From: an uncultured Oscillospiraceae bacterium
Lineage (GTDB): Bacteria > Bacillota > Clostridia > Oscillospirales > Oscillospiraceae
DNA length: 28,751 nucleotides
Direction: 5' to 3'
Assembly: GCA_947624465.1 (NCBI GenBank)
Contig: CANQKJ010000005.1
Span: 1-28,751 of the forward strand
Part shown: positions 1-8,234 of the stretch, in pieces
Layout of the letters: each line of letters opens with the position of its first letter
How positions within the stretch are numbered: the stretch's first letter is position 1
Notes under the pieces: model-generated
Databases searched by the model: none
Seen by the model: the letters and a program-made list of their open reading frames with translations, nothing else
What the model was told of the DNA's origin: nothing
Made by a program: the position numbers and the translations under genes

Positions 1-429
1 GTCCACCGTGACGATCAGGGACACCCCCTGACGCTTCAGACGACCGATGGCGTCCCGGTTCAGGCCGTAGCCCTCCCCCTCCCGGTCGGGGATATAGCTG
101 ACCACCGCGCCCCCCCGCCGGGTGAGAAAGTCGGACAGCAGGGCGGTGGCGGTGATGCCGTCCACATCGTAGTCGCCGTAGACGGCGATGATCTCGTTCC
201 GGTCCAGGGCGGCGGCCACGCGGGCGGCGGCCCTGTCCATGTCCTTCATCAAAAAGGGGTCGTGGAGCCGCTCCATCCCGTAGGAGAGGAAGCGGGCGGC
301 CTCGTCGGGCCGGCTGTGTCCCCGGGCGCACAGCACGGCGGCGCAGAGGGGGGCCAGTCCCGCCCCGGTCAGCTCCGCCATGCCGGCCGCCGAGGGGGCC
401 GGCTTCAGCGTCCAGTATTCGTATTTCAT
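1..429 (-). CDS. recJ: Single-stranded-DNA-specific exonuclease RecJ, N-terminal part (runs off the left edge)
   Basis: Reading from 429 down to 1 gives 143 codons with no stop. The protein begins MKYEYWTLKP and carries the DHH-family motif YGDYDVDG at residues 84-91, followed by DREGEGYGL at about 116-124 and a strand ending IVTVD at the window edge. This order is characteristic of RecJ, the 5'-3' single-strand exonuclease of recombination and base-excision/mismatch repair; the aspartates of DYDVD bind catalytic metal. The ATG at 429-427 is preceded on the minus strand by GAGGAA at suitable spacing, and a sigma-A-like promoter lies further upstream (507-535). The remaining three quarters of the protein lie outside the window. 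It is divergently transcribed from the flippase gene. Confidence 0.93.
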   Translation of the reverse strand, partial: MKYEYWTLKPAPSAAGMAELTGAGLAPLCAAVLCARGHSRPDEAARFLSYGMERLHDPFLMKDMDRAAARVAAALDRNEIIAVYGDYDVDGITATALLSDFLTRRGGAVVSYIPDREGEGYGLNRDAIGRLKRQGVSLIVTVD

Positions 430-506
430 GATCCGTTCCTCAAAACAAACGACCCTCTCTCCTCCGGGCCGGGGGGCGCCGGAAGGCCACACTCACAGAT
501 TTTATC

Positions 507-535
507 ATTATAGCAAATTGTTTTCGCCATTTCAA
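507..535 (-). promoter_or_regulatory. Sigma-A-type promoter for recJ
   Basis: On the minus strand TTGAAA (535-530) and TATAAT (512-507) are separated by exactly 17 bases. The -10 matches consensus fully and the -35 at five of six positions. It points toward the recJ start about 78 bases away. Confidence 0.7.
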
Positions 536-594
536 CCGTTTCCGGCCCATTTGCGCCCCGCCCCCGGGGAATTGCGAAATTTACGCCGTTTTCA

Positions 595-623
595 TTGATT
601 TTTCCATGGAAGAGGTGTACACT
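595..623 (+). promoter_or_regulatory. Probable sigma-A promoter for the flippase gene
   Basis: TTGATT (595-600) and TACACT (618-623) are 17 bases apart. The predicted transcript would have a leader of about 118 bases before the ATG at 748. The 430-747 gap between divergent recJ and the flippase holds these two promoters and GC-rich sequence; I see no gene in it. Confidence 0.5.
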
Positions 624-747
624 ATATGTCCGACGGCGCCGCGAAGGTCCGCCCCTCCGCCCCCCGGCCGGCATACGGCGGGGGAGACGGTCATATATCG
701 AAACAGGACGTACCTTTCCCGGCGGATATTGAAGGAGAGTTGAGACT

Positions 748-2385
748 ATGGCTGGTCCTGAACCCAAAAAGAACTCGTTTTTCGGCGGCGCGGCCATATT
801 GGCGGCGGGCATCATCATCGTCAAGGTCATCGGCGCCCTGTTCAAGATCCCCCTGGGCTGGATCCTGAGCGACGCCGCCTTTGCCGACTTCAACATCGCC
901 TACTATATCTATTCCCTGCTCATCGTCATCTCCACCGGCGGCCTGCCGGTGGCCCTGTCCAAGATGGTGTCGGAGGCCCACGCCACCGGCCGGGGGAACC
1001 AGGTGCAAAAGGTGTTCCGCATCTCCCTGGTCGCGTTCTGCGCCCTGGGCACCATCACCTGCGCCGTCATGTTCCTGTTCCCCCGCCAGCTGGCCGATCT
1101 GATGAACAACAGCCGCAGCTATTACAGCATCCTGGCTCTGGCCCCGGCCCTGTTCTTCATCTGCCCCCTGTCCGCCATGCGGGGATACTTCCAGGGCCAC
1201 TCCCTCATGGCCCCCACCGCCGTCTCCCAGATCATCGAGGCCATGTGCAAGCTGGTCTTCGGCCTGTCCCTGGCCTGGATCATGGTCAGCCGGGGGGTGG
1301 ACGAGTCCATCGCCGCCGGCGGCGCCATCGTGGGGGTCAGCATCGGCTGCGGCCTGGCGGCGGTGTATATGCTCTTTGTCTACCGGAGGTACCGTGCCCA
1401 CGCCCCCAAATATGACGATACCCCCGATGAGACCGGCGACATCCTCCGCACCCTGGTGGCCCTGGCGGTGCCCATCACCCTGGGTTCCTCGGTGATGGCG
1501 GTGGCCAACCTGATCGACGCCAGCCTGGTCATGGGCCGGCTCCAGGACGCGGTGGGCCTGGGGGAGACGGAGGCCGCCACCCTGAAAGGGGTCTACGACA
1601 AGGCCATCACCCTCTACAATCTGCCCACCCAGTTCATGGTGCCTTTGACGGCCAGCGTCATCCCGGCGGTGTCCCGGGCCTGCGCCGTCCGCGACTATAA
1701 GCAGGGCGCCCTGGTCAGCGAGACCGCCCTGCGCACCACCGCCCTGCTGGCCATCCCCGCCGGGGTGGGGCTGTCGGTGCTGGGGGAGCCCATCATCCGC
1801 CTGCTGTTCCCCGCCACCGACGTGGCCCTGGGCGGCCGGATGCTGTCGGTGCTGGGTTTCGCGGCCATCGCCGTGTGCCTGATGCTGGTGTGCAACTCCA
1901 TCATGCAGGCCTATAAGCTGGCCACCGTCACCATGATCACCACCATCGTCGGCTGCGTGCTGAAGGTGGTCATGAACTTCTTCCTGGTGGCCGTCCCGGA
2001 GGTCAACATCAGGGGCGCCGCCTTCAGCACCCTGGCCTGCTTTGGCCTCATCGCCGTGCTGGACCTGATCATCATCAAGCTGGTGCTGCCCAAATCCCTC
2101 AGCTATCTTCGGGTATTCGTCAAGCCGGTGCTGAACGCGGCGGTGATGGGCCTGGCCGTGTGGGCGGTGTACGGCCTGTCCTCCCGGCTCCTGGCCGGGT
2201 TCGGCCCCTTCGGCCATGAGGGGGAGTTGTCCAACCTGGGCAACGCCGCCTGCGTGGTCGTCGCCATGGGGGTGGGCGTGGTGATCTACTTCGCCCTGGT
2301 CCTGCTGACCCGGGCCATCTCCAGAGAGGACCTCTCCCTTATGCCCAAGGGGGACAAGATCGCCAAACTGCTGCGGCTGCGCTGA
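748..2385 (+). CDS. Oligosaccharide/lipid II flippase-like protein of the MOP superfamily (SpoVB/YabM/MurJ-like)
   Basis: A 545-residue, almost wholly hydrophobic protein with about 14 predicted membrane segments, the expected size and topology for MOP/MVF exporters. The N-terminal region (FFGGAAILAAGIIIVKVIGALFKIPL) and the stretch around STGGLPVALSKMVSEA (residues about 67-82) match the SpoVB/YtgP/YabM group of Firmicutes, which move lipid-linked saccharides, including peptidoglycan precursor, across the membrane. The ATG at 748 has GGAGAG eight bases upstream. In Bacillus subtilis yabM is followed by the MazG-family gene yabN, and here mazG also follows, so a YabM-type orthologue is plausible. 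Substrate (lipid II or another polyprenyl-linked glycan) cannot be told from sequence, so no gene symbol is given. Confidence 0.85.
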   Translation: MAGPEPKKNSFFGGAAILAAGIIIVKVIGALFKIPLGWILSDAAFADFNIAYYIYSLLIVISTGGLPVALSKMVSEAHATGRGNQVQKVFRISLVAFCALGTITCAVMFLFPRQLADLMNNSRSYYSILALAPALFFICPLSAMRGYFQGHSLMAPTAVSQIIEAMCKLVFGLSLAWIMVSRGVDESIAAGGAIVGVSIGCGLAAVYMLFVYRRYRAHAPKYDDTPDETGDILRTLVALAVPITLGSSVMAVANLIDASLVMGRLQDAVGLGETEAATLKGVYDKAITLYNLPTQFMVPLTASVIPAVSRACAVRDYKQGALVSETALRTTALLAIPAGVGLSVLGEPIIRLLFPATDVALGGRMLSVLGFAAIAVCLMLVCNSIMQAYKLATVTMITTIVGCVLKVVMNFFLVAVPEVNIRGAAFSTLACFGLIAVLDLIIIKLVLPKSLSYLRVFVKPVLNAAVMGLAVWAVYGLSSRLLAGFGPFGHEGELSNLGNAACVVVAMGVGVVIYFALVLLTRAISREDLSLMPKGDKIAKLLRLR

Positions 2386-2504
2386 CCGGAGGGCCCTTTT
2401 TTGCGGAGGCCCCGCCGGGAAAACCGGAACGGATTGGTTAAAATGTCAAATTTTTGCGCTTTTTGCGATTTGATGCGGAAAGTGCTTGCATTGGGAGCGA
2501 AAGT

Positions 2505-3305
2505 ATGGTAAATTGGTTGGAGAAAGAAAGTTACACCCTGAATGACCTGATCGAGATCGTCCGTATCCTCCGCGCTCCGGGGGGCTGCCCTTGGGACATG
2601 GAACAGACCCACCAGTCCATCCGGCGGGGCCTGTTGGAGGAGTCCTGCGAGCTGGCCGAGGCCATCGATGAGGACTCCCCCGACCACATGAAGGAGGAGC
2701 TGGGGGACGTTCTCCTCCAGGTCATCTTCCACGCCTCCATCGAGGAGGACGCGGGCCGGTTCGATCTGGACGGCGTGGCCGACGGGGAGTGCCGTAAGCT
2801 CATCTACCGCCATCCCCATGTGTTTGGGGACGTGACGGTCCACTCCACCGGCGAGGTCCTCTCCAACTGGGAGAAACTCAAAAAGAAGGAGAAGGGACAG
2901 GCCTCTCAGGCCGACGCGGTGGACGCGGTGGCCAGGACCCTCCCGGCCCTGTGGCGGGCGGAGAAGGTGCAGAAGAGGGCAGCCAAGGTGGGCTTCGACT
3001 GGCCGGACGTGTCCGGCGCGCTGGACAAGCTGTCGGAGGAGACGGCGGAGCTGAAAGCCGCCATCGCCGGGGACGGCGATCCGGCGGAGGAGCTGGGCGA
3101 CCTGCTGTTCGCGGCGGTGAACGCCGCCCGGTTTTTGAAGGTGGACCCGGAGGACGCCCTCCAGGCCGCCAGCGACAAATTCGCCGCCCGGTTCCGCCGG
3201 GTGGAGGAACTGGCAGATCAGAGAGGCCAGACCATGGACAAGCTCTCCTTGGCGGAGCTGGACGGCCTCTGGAACGAGGTAAAGCAAGCGGAGACCAGGG
3301 CTTAA
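2505..3305 (+). CDS. mazG: Nucleoside triphosphate pyrophosphohydrolase MazG
   Basis: Hydrolyses (d)NTPs to monophosphates and pyrophosphate, a house-cleaning activity on non-canonical nucleotides. The 266-residue protein has two tandem MazG domains. The first holds GGCPWDMEQTHQSI, EESCELAEA and EELGDVLLQV. The second holds EETAELKAA and EELGDLLFAAVN. The paired EExxE/ExxD acidic clusters bind magnesium. The frame is open further upstream, but the ATG at 2505 has GGGAG seven bases before it and the family sequence begins just after it. It has the two-domain length of E. coli MazG (263) and lacks the N-terminal tetrapyrrole-methylase domain fused in B. subtilis YabN. It lies between the flippase and HU genes, all on the plus strand. 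Confidence 0.93.
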   Translation: MVNWLEKESYTLNDLIEIVRILRAPGGCPWDMEQTHQSIRRGLLEESCELAEAIDEDSPDHMKEELGDVLLQVIFHASIEEDAGRFDLDGVADGECRKLIYRHPHVFGDVTVHSTGEVLSNWEKLKKKEKGQASQADAVDAVARTLPALWRAEKVQKRAAKVGFDWPDVSGALDKLSEETAELKAAIAGDGDPAEELGDLLFAAVNAARFLKVDPEDALQAASDKFAARFRRVEELADQRGQTMDKLSLAELDGLWNEVKQAETRA

Positions 3306-3306
3306 C

Positions 3307-3342
3307 AGCGCGTACGCGCTTTAAGTATAGCGGTAGAACCGC
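3307..3342 (+). repeat. Two small inverted repeats between mazG and HU
   Basis: AGCGCGTACGCGCT (3307-3320) is a perfect 14-base palindrome starting right after the mazG stop. GCGGT-AGA-ACCGC (3330-3342) is a second small stem. There is no strong T run after either, so they could be a weak terminator, an operator or a processing site. No clear promoter for HU is visible. Confidence 0.35.
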
Positions 3343-3378
3343 ACGCGCACCCAAGAAAAAATTTTTGGAGGTATTGTC

Positions 3379-3654
3379 ATGAATAAAACCGAACTCATCG
3401 CCGCCGTGGCCGAGAAGGCCGGTCTGTCCAAGAAGGACGCCGACGCCGCCGTTTCCGCCGTTGTCGCCTCCGTCACCGAGGCTCTGGCCAAGGGTGAAAA
3501 GGTGCAGCTGGTCGGCTTCGGTACCTACGAGGTCAAGGCCCGTCCCGCCCGCGTCGGCCGCAATCCCCAGACCAAGAAGGAGATCAAGATCCCCGCGACC
3601 AAGGTCCCCGTCTTCAAGGCCGGCAAGGCCCTGAAGGACGCGGTGGCGAAGTAA
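3379..3654 (+). CDS. hup: DNA-binding protein HU
   Basis: A 91-residue histone-like nucleoid protein that forms dimers and bends DNA. It shows the complete family pattern: [21 protein letters not shown] at the start, [17 protein letters not shown] in the middle, and the DNA-binding arm with the [10 protein letters not shown] signature at about residues 60-69, whose proline intercalates DNA. The C-terminal [10 protein letters not shown] helix is present. TTGGAGG lies upstream of the ATG at normal spacing. It ends in a strong terminator (3740-3775), so it is the last gene of the housekeeping block before the pilus cluster. Confidence 0.97.
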   Translation: MNKTELIAAVAEKAGLSKKDADAAVSAVVASVTEALAKGEKVQLVGFGTYEVKARPARVGRNPQTKKEIKIPATKVPVFKAGKALKDAVAK

Positions 3655-3739
3655 TCGCTGCCCCACATAAATCGAAGGCGGCCTCCCTTGGGAGACGCTC
3701 CCTCAGGGCGGCGCCTGTAAGTGAAAATGATCCGGTCAG

Positions 3740-3775
3740 AGGCGGCGCAGCAATATTGCTGCGCCGTCTTTTTTT
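3740..3775 (+). terminator. Rho-independent terminator after HU
   Basis: GGCGCAGCAA (3744-3753) pairs perfectly with TTGCTGCGCC (3756-3765) around a two-base centre. The stem extends outward to about 3740/3769 with one G-T pair, and a run of seven T follows (3769-3775). Confidence 0.88.
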
Positions 3776-3969
3776 CGCGCTTCCGCATAGTCTTGTAATG
3801 GGACAGAAATTGCTGCTCCGATTTCTCGGCGCCGGGTACGATCCACAGGCCGGTGGTGCTGCGGCAGATGTCCAAAATCTGATGGCGCCTGCCGTTTCAG
3901 CGGTTTGCCGGAGCGCAGGAACCGCGGCATTTGCACAAAAGTTTCCTGTATAAAATATACTTTAACGTA
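3776..3969. other. Gap between the HU terminator and the pilus promoter; no convincing gene
   Basis: Short overlapping frames exist on both strands (a 65-codon frame on plus, 66- and 116-codon frames on minus), but none has a clear ribosome-binding site or a family I recognise. It may be decayed coding sequence, which is a guess only. Confidence 0.4.
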
Positions 3970-3998
3970 TTGACATATTGGGAAAGTTCTCGTATAAT
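3970..3998 (+). promoter_or_regulatory. Perfect-consensus sigma-A promoter of the type IV pilus cluster
   Basis: TTGACA (3970-3975) and TATAAT (3993-3998) are separated by exactly 17 bases. The predicted start near 4005 would give a leader of about 180 bases before pilB. No better promoter is seen upstream of pilB, and short gene spacing suggests at least pilB-pilC are read from it. Confidence 0.85.
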
Positions 3999-4033
3999 GT
4001 TGCCATCAATGTGGAAAGGTTTCGTCATTATTC

Positions 4034-4076
4034 ACACCTCCTCCCGGATTGTAAATTTTTACCGGGGGGGGGGTGT
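4034..4076 (+). promoter_or_regulatory. Leader hairpin built on a ten-G tract
   Basis: The pyrimidine-rich arm 4034-4047 (CACCTCCTCCCGG core, 4035-4047) can pair with 4062-4076, which contains ten consecutive G (4064-4073) flanked by CC and TGT. Pairing needs two G-U pairs and one bulged G. The loop is AT-rich (4048-4061). No T run follows, so it does not look like a simple terminator. The CACCTCCTCCC arm resembles the anti-Shine-Dalgarno end of 16S rRNA, which may be coincidence. A G tract of this length is prone to slippage. Confidence 0.55.
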
Positions 4077-4083
4077 AATTTCT

Positions 4084-4097
4084 ATTATGTACATAAT
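4084..4097. promoter_or_regulatory. Perfect 14-base palindrome in the pilB leader, possible operator
   Basis: ATTATGTACATAAT is its own reverse complement. It lies between the G-tract hairpin and pilB. The half-site ATTATGT recurs four times at 11985-12224, around the leader of the giant pilin gene. No binding protein can be named. Confidence 0.4.
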
Positions 4098-4171
4098 GAC
4101 AAGGCGTCACATATAAAATGATTCCGATGTTATAAGCTTTGGATCATTATCCGCAATTTCCAACTATTGTC

Positions 4172-4185
4172 GGAAGGGGGCTTCC
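4172..4185 (+). promoter_or_regulatory. Shine-Dalgarno of pilB inside a small hairpin
   Basis: GGAAG (4172-4176) pairs with CTTCC (4181-4185) around a GGGG loop, so the purine-rich ribosome site preceding the ATG at 4188 lies within a five-base stem. This site also decides the start: the frame is open from a TTG at 4167, but only the ATG at 4188 has a ribosome site at normal distance. Confidence 0.5.
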
Positions 4186-4187
4186 AG

Positions 4188-5882
4188 ATGGCGTATATGC
4201 GTTTGGGCGATCTTCTTACCTCGGTGGGACTTATCACGGAGGATCAGCTGAAGACGGCCCTTGAGGCACAGAAGACCAGCCACAAGCGGCTTGGGGCGGT
4301 CCTCATTGAGGAGGGCATCATCAGCGAGCAGCACCTCATTGAGACGCTTGAGATGCAGCTCGGCATCGACTTTATCGATCTGAGCCGCGTACATATCCCC
4401 ATGGACCTGGCACAGGTCCTGCCGAAGGCTATCGCGAAAAAGCACAGTGTGGTACCGGTGCGCCTTGACAAGGACGAGCTGGTGCTGGCCATGGCCGACC
4501 CCCTGAACTTCGTGGCCATCGAGGACGTAAAGACCGCCACAAGGCGCCGGGTGTCCCCGAGGATCGCCACCGCCGCGGCGGTGGACCGCGCCATCGCCAC
4601 GCTCTACGGCAACGAGGGCGCGGCCAGGGCCATTGAGGAGATAAAATTCGAGTCCGCCGGGCGGGAAAGCGCCCAGGTACGTCCCGCCAGCGAGGATCTG
4701 GAGGACGAGACACAGTCGGCCCCCACCGTGAGGCTCGTGAACTCGATCATCGAGCGCGCCGCGGTGGAGCGGGCGTCGGATATACACCTGGAGCCCCGGA
4801 ACGGCGATATGGTGGTGCGTATGCGCATCGACGGCCTGCTACGGAGCATCCTGACTGTGCCGAAGGACATCCAGAGCTCGGTCATCAGCCGGCTGAAGAT
4901 CATGGGCGGTATGGACATTTCCGAGCACCGCGTCCCGCAGGACGGCCGCGCCAACGTGCGGATGAAGGGCCACGACATAGACCTGCGTCTCTCCACGCTG
5001 CCGACGATATACGGCGAGAAGGTCGCCGTCCGTCTGCTCGACCGCTCCGCCCAGCTCCTGGACGCCAGGGCCATCGGCCTGGAGGGGGAGAACCTGGAAA
5101 AATATAACGCCCTGATCAGGAACGCCACCGGGATGATCCTCATCGTGGGACCTACGGGGTCCGGTAAATCCTCCACCATGTACACCATGATCCGGTCGCT
5201 CAACACGGACGAGACGAATCTGGTGACCCTTGAGGACCCTGTGGAGTACGACATCGACGGCGTGAACCAGGTGCAGATCAACGAGCGCCAGGGCCTGACC
5301 TTCGCCGGAGGACTGCGGAGCATCCTCCGTCAGGACCCGGATATCATCGCCGTGGGCGAGATTCGCGACGGCGAGACGGCGGAGATCGCCATGCGCTCGG
5401 CCATCACGGGCCACCTGGTGCTTAGCACCATCCACACCAACGACGCCATCTCGGCCCTGGACCGCCTGGTGGACATCGGCGTGGAGCCGTATATCATCGC
5501 CGAGGCGCTCAACGGCATCATCTCCCAGCGCCTGGTGCGCAAGATCTGCCCGGAGTGCCGGGAGGAATATCAGGCCGAGCCGGAGGAGCTGAGGCTGCTG
5601 GGGCTGGACCCCGACAAGCCGCGGAAGTTCTACCGCGGCGCCGGCTGCGCCCACTGCTACCACACCGGCTACCGGGGACGCACGGGCGCCTTTGAGATCC
5701 TGATGCTGGACCGGAAGATGAAGCGGTCCATCGCCGAGGGCAAGCACCGCGCGGAGTTCACCGAGAGCATCTCCGAGGGACGCTACACCTCCCTCCAGGA
5801 GGCGGTCAGAGCGCTGGTGCTGAACGGCACCACCACCGCGGAGGAAGCGATCAGAGTGATCAATTCGACGGTGGATTCATAA
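4188..5882 (+). CDS. pilB: Type IV pilus assembly ATPase PilB (GspE/PulE family)
   Basis: Cytoplasmic hexameric ATPase that drives pilin addition. The 564-residue protein begins with an MshEN/T2SSE-N type domain (RLGDLLTSVGLITEDQL near the start), as in PilB/GspE and unlike PilT. It then has an ASDIHLEP segment, the Walker A box GPTGSGKS at residues 321-328, the Walker B region DIIAVGEIRD at 385-394 and the His-box HLVLSTIHTNDA. A tetracysteine zinc module is typical of assembly ATPases: C454-x2-C457 and C487-x2-C490. It is the first gene of the pilus cluster, followed by pilT after 19 bases. The start is chosen at the ATG with the GGAAGGGGG site, giving MAYMRLGDLL. Confidence 0.95.
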   Translation: MAYMRLGDLLTSVGLITEDQLKTALEAQKTSHKRLGAVLIEEGIISEQHLIETLEMQLGIDFIDLSRVHIPMDLAQVLPKAIAKKHSVVPVRLDKDELVLAMADPLNFVAIEDVKTATRRRVSPRIATAAAVDRAIATLYGNEGAARAIEEIKFESAGRESAQVRPASEDLEDETQSAPTVRLVNSIIERAAVERASDIHLEPRNGDMVVRMRIDGLLRSILTVPKDIQSSVISRLKIMGGMDISEHRVPQDGRANVRMKGHDIDLRLSTLPTIYGEKVAVRLLDRSAQLLDARAIGLEGENLEKYNALIRNATGMILIVGPTGSGKSSTMYTMIRSLNTDETNLVTLEDPVEYDIDGVNQVQINERQGLTFAGGLRSILRQDPDIIAVGEIRDGETAEIAMRSAITGHLVLSTIHTNDAISALDRLVDIGVEPYIIAEALNGIISQRLVRKICPECREEYQAEPEELRLLGLDPDKPRKFYRGAGCAHCYHTGYRGRTGAFEILMLDRKMKRSIAEGKHRAEFTESISEGRYTSLQEAVRALVLNGTTTAEEAIRVINSTVDS

Positions 5883-5901
5883 TGATGAAGGAGATTTGAC
5901 T

Positions 5902-6957
5902 ATGGCGATGGAGCTTACTGAGCTCGTCACGCGGGCCAGGGATATGCGCGGGTCGGATATACACCTGGTGCTGGGCCTGCCGCCGAAGGTGCGGATCGAC
6001 GGGATCCTCACGGACTTCCCCGGCGAGCCGCCGCTGACACAGGACCAGTGTGAGGCCTACGCCCGCGAGATGGCCGGCGACGAGTACGACCGGATCCGGG
6101 ACATCGGGGAGCTGGACCTGGCGATCACCTTCGCCGGGGACATCCGCTGCCGTATCAATATCTTCCACCAGCAGCGGTCCGTATCCACGGCCATCCGTAT
6201 CCTGGCGGACAAGATACCCAACCTGGACGACCTGGGCCTCCCGCCGGCGGTACAGACGCTTCCGGGCCTCAACCGCGGCATCGTCCTGGTCACCGGCGAG
6301 ACCGGCTCAGGCAAGTCCACCACGCTGGCCGCCATGCTGGACAGGATCAATCACACCAGCGCCGAGCATATCATCACCCTGGAGGACCCCATCGAGTACA
6401 TATACACCCCGGATAAGGCGGTCATCAACCAGCGGGAGATCGGCACCGACACGGAGAGCTACTCCGACGGCCTCCGGGCCATCCTCCGGGAGGACCCGGA
6501 CGTCATCCTCATCGGCGAGATGCGGGACCTGAATACCATCGAAACGGCGCTCACCGCGGCGGAGACAGGACACCTGGTCTTTGCCACGCTGCACACCAAT
6601 TCCGCCCCGGAGGCCATCGACCGCATGGTGGACGTCTTCCCGGCGGAGCGGCAAAAGCAGATCAGACTGCAGCTCAGTACCACCCTGATGGCGGTGCTGA
6701 GCCAGCAGCTCCTGCCGAGACGGGAGAAGGGCAGGGTGGCGGCCTGCGAGCTGATGATCGTGACGCCGGCCATCCGAAACCTCATCCGCGAGGGCAAGAC
6801 CCCCCAGATCGTCTCCGCCCTGGGCACCTCCGCGCAGGAGGGCAGCATCACCATGGACAACTGCCTCATCAAGCTCTGCAAGGACAGGGTCATCACCCCC
6901 GAGACCGCGCGGAAAGCCGCGAGAGACGGGGAGTATGTGAAGAAGAATACCTATTAA
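5902..6957 (+). CDS. pilT: Type IV pilus retraction ATPase PilT
   Basis: Hexameric ATPase that disassembles the fibre and powers twitching or retraction. The 351-residue length is standard. Features are GSDIHLVLG near the N-terminus, Walker A GETGSGKS at about 132-139, Walker B region DVILIGEMRD at about 200-209, and the PilT-specific AIRNLIREG at residues 290-298, which is needed for retraction in characterised PilT proteins. There is no tetracysteine zinc module, separating it from PilB. A TTG at 5896 is in frame, but the ATG at 5902 has GAAGGAG eight bases upstream. Its presence predicts a dynamic, retractable pilus rather than a static pseudopilus. Confidence 0.95.
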   Translation: MAMELTELVTRARDMRGSDIHLVLGLPPKVRIDGILTDFPGEPPLTQDQCEAYAREMAGDEYDRIRDIGELDLAITFAGDIRCRINIFHQQRSVSTAIRILADKIPNLDDLGLPPAVQTLPGLNRGIVLVTGETGSGKSTTLAAMLDRINHTSAEHIITLEDPIEYIYTPDKAVINQREIGTDTESYSDGLRAILREDPDVILIGEMRDLNTIETALTAAETGHLVFATLHTNSAPEAIDRMVDVFPAERQKQIRLQLSTTLMAVLSQQLLPRREKGRVAACELMIVTPAIRNLIREGKTPQIVSALGTSAQEGSITMDNCLIKLCKDRVITPETARKAARDGEYVKKNTY

Positions 6958-6993
6958 CGGGACGGAGAGCGCAGGCGGCAAAGGAGGCCGGAT

Positions 6994-8208
6994 ATGCAGA
7001 CATTCAAATACCGGGCGCAGGCCTCTGACGGGTCTGTGGCCACCGGAGTGCTGGAGGCCTACGACGAGTTCGAGGCGGTGCAGGAGCTTCGGCGGAACTA
7101 CGCGGTGGTGGAGGACCTCCAGCCGATCAAACAGAAAAAGAAGATCAATATCGACATCAACGAGCCGCTGTGGGTGGAGGACAAATCCCTGAGCCTGGCG
7201 GCCAGCCAGTTCTCCATCATGCTCAAGGCCGGACTGCCGATGAGCCGGGTGGTGGAGCTCATCGCCAACCAGACCTCCGACAAGCTGATGAAGCGCATCC
7301 TCACCGCCTGCGCCGCCGACGTGGCGGCGGGGTACTCGCTGTCCAGGAGCCTGGAGAAGAACGGCAAGAAGATCCCCGCCGTGTTCATCGAGTCCGTCCG
7401 GGCCGGCGAGGAGTCCGGTACCCTGGAGCAGTCCTTCGACACCCTGAAGGTCTATTACGACAGGGCCCACAGGGTGCGCCAGAAGGTCAAGTCGGCCCTG
7501 ACCTACCCCATCATCGTCATCATCCTGGCGTTCGTGGTGGTGGGCATCGTCATGGTGGTGCTGGTGCCCACCATGATCCAGATGTTCGAGAACATGGGCT
7601 CCGAGCTGCCCTGGCCCACGAGGGCCCTGATCGCCATGTCCCACTTCTTCTCCAGTTACTGGCCGGTGCTGCTCATCGTCATCGCCGCCCTGGCCATCGG
7701 CCTGTTTGCCTACGGCCGCACGGAGAAGGGCAGGATCAATCTCTCCAGGCTGCGCTTCAAGATCCCCATCATCGGGCGCATCGCCACCATGAACACCGCC
7801 GCCCAGTTCGCCAACACCGTTTCCACCCTGCTGGGGGCGGGCCTGCCGGTCACACGGGTGATCGACATCGTCTCCCGCATCATGGACCAGCGGAGCGTGG
7901 CCGTGGAGCTGGGGAAATGCGTGGCGAAGCTGGAGACCGGCAACTCCCTGGGGGACGTGCTGAAGGACGTCAATAACCTGCCGGCGATGCTGGTGGAGAT
8001 GGCCCGCATCGGCGAGGAGTCCGGCTCCCTGGAGACCACCCTCCACACCGTCGGCGAGTTCTACACCGAGGAGGCGGAGCGGGCGTCCGACCGGGCGCTC
8101 CGGATGATCGAGCCCATGATCACCGTCATCCTGGGCGTGTTCGTGGCCTTTATCGTCATCGCCATCTACGTGCCCATGTTCAGTATGTATGAAGGAATGG
8201 GAATGTAA
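6994..8208 (+). CDS. pilC: Type IV pilus inner-membrane platform protein PilC (GspF family)
   Basis: Polytopic membrane protein that couples the PilB/PilT motors to pilin insertion. The 404 residues form two tandem T2SSF domains, roughly 70-195 and 273-395. Each carries the family pattern FSIMLKAGLPM / FANTVSTLLGAGLPV and the closing EESGTLEQSF / EESGSLETTL. Three hydrophobic segments are visible at about 165-190, 222-242 and 372-395. The ATG at 6994 is preceded by AAGGAGG. Placed 36 bases after pilT, it completes the motor-platform set before the major pilin. Confidence 0.95.
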   Translation: MQTFKYRAQASDGSVATGVLEAYDEFEAVQELRRNYAVVEDLQPIKQKKKINIDINEPLWVEDKSLSLAASQFSIMLKAGLPMSRVVELIANQTSDKLMKRILTACAADVAAGYSLSRSLEKNGKKIPAVFIESVRAGEESGTLEQSFDTLKVYYDRAHRVRQKVKSALTYPIIVIILAFVVVGIVMVVLVPTMIQMFENMGSELPWPTRALIAMSHFFSSYWPVLLIVIAALAIGLFAYGRTEKGRINLSRLRFKIPIIGRIATMNTAAQFANTVSTLLGAGLPVTRVIDIVSRIMDQRSVAVELGKCVAKLETGNSLGDVLKDVNNLPAMLVEMARIGEESGSLETTLHTVGEFYTEEAERASDRALRMIEPMITVILGVFVAFIVIAIYVPMFSMYEGMGM

Positions 8209-8234
8209 GTTCGGCTTATCTTTCGGTATCTCTC

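Noticed and set aside
691..2217. A 508-codon open frame on the minus strand opposite the flippase gene
   Set aside because: Its translation is a low-complexity His/Gly/Asp/Gln/Arg mixture typical of the antisense of GC-rich membrane-protein codons; the plus-strand gene has a family match and ribosome site. The same applies to the long minus-strand frames at 2286-3287, 6307-8316, 9405-11828 and those opposite the giant gene.
2386..2440. Terminator between the flippase gene and mazG
   Set aside because: GGGCCC followed by six T is suggestive, but I could not find a convincing stem before the T run.
3525..3936. Minus-strand frames (66 and 116 codons) over the HU end and terminator
   Set aside because: They overlap the HU gene or its terminator, lack a ribosome site and match no family I know. 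A decayed gene is possible but not supported.
4005..4187. c-di-GMP riboswitch in the pilB leader, as found before clostridial pilin genes
   Set aside because: The conserved GEMM-I and class II sequence elements were looked for and not found; the visible structure is the G-tract hairpin instead.
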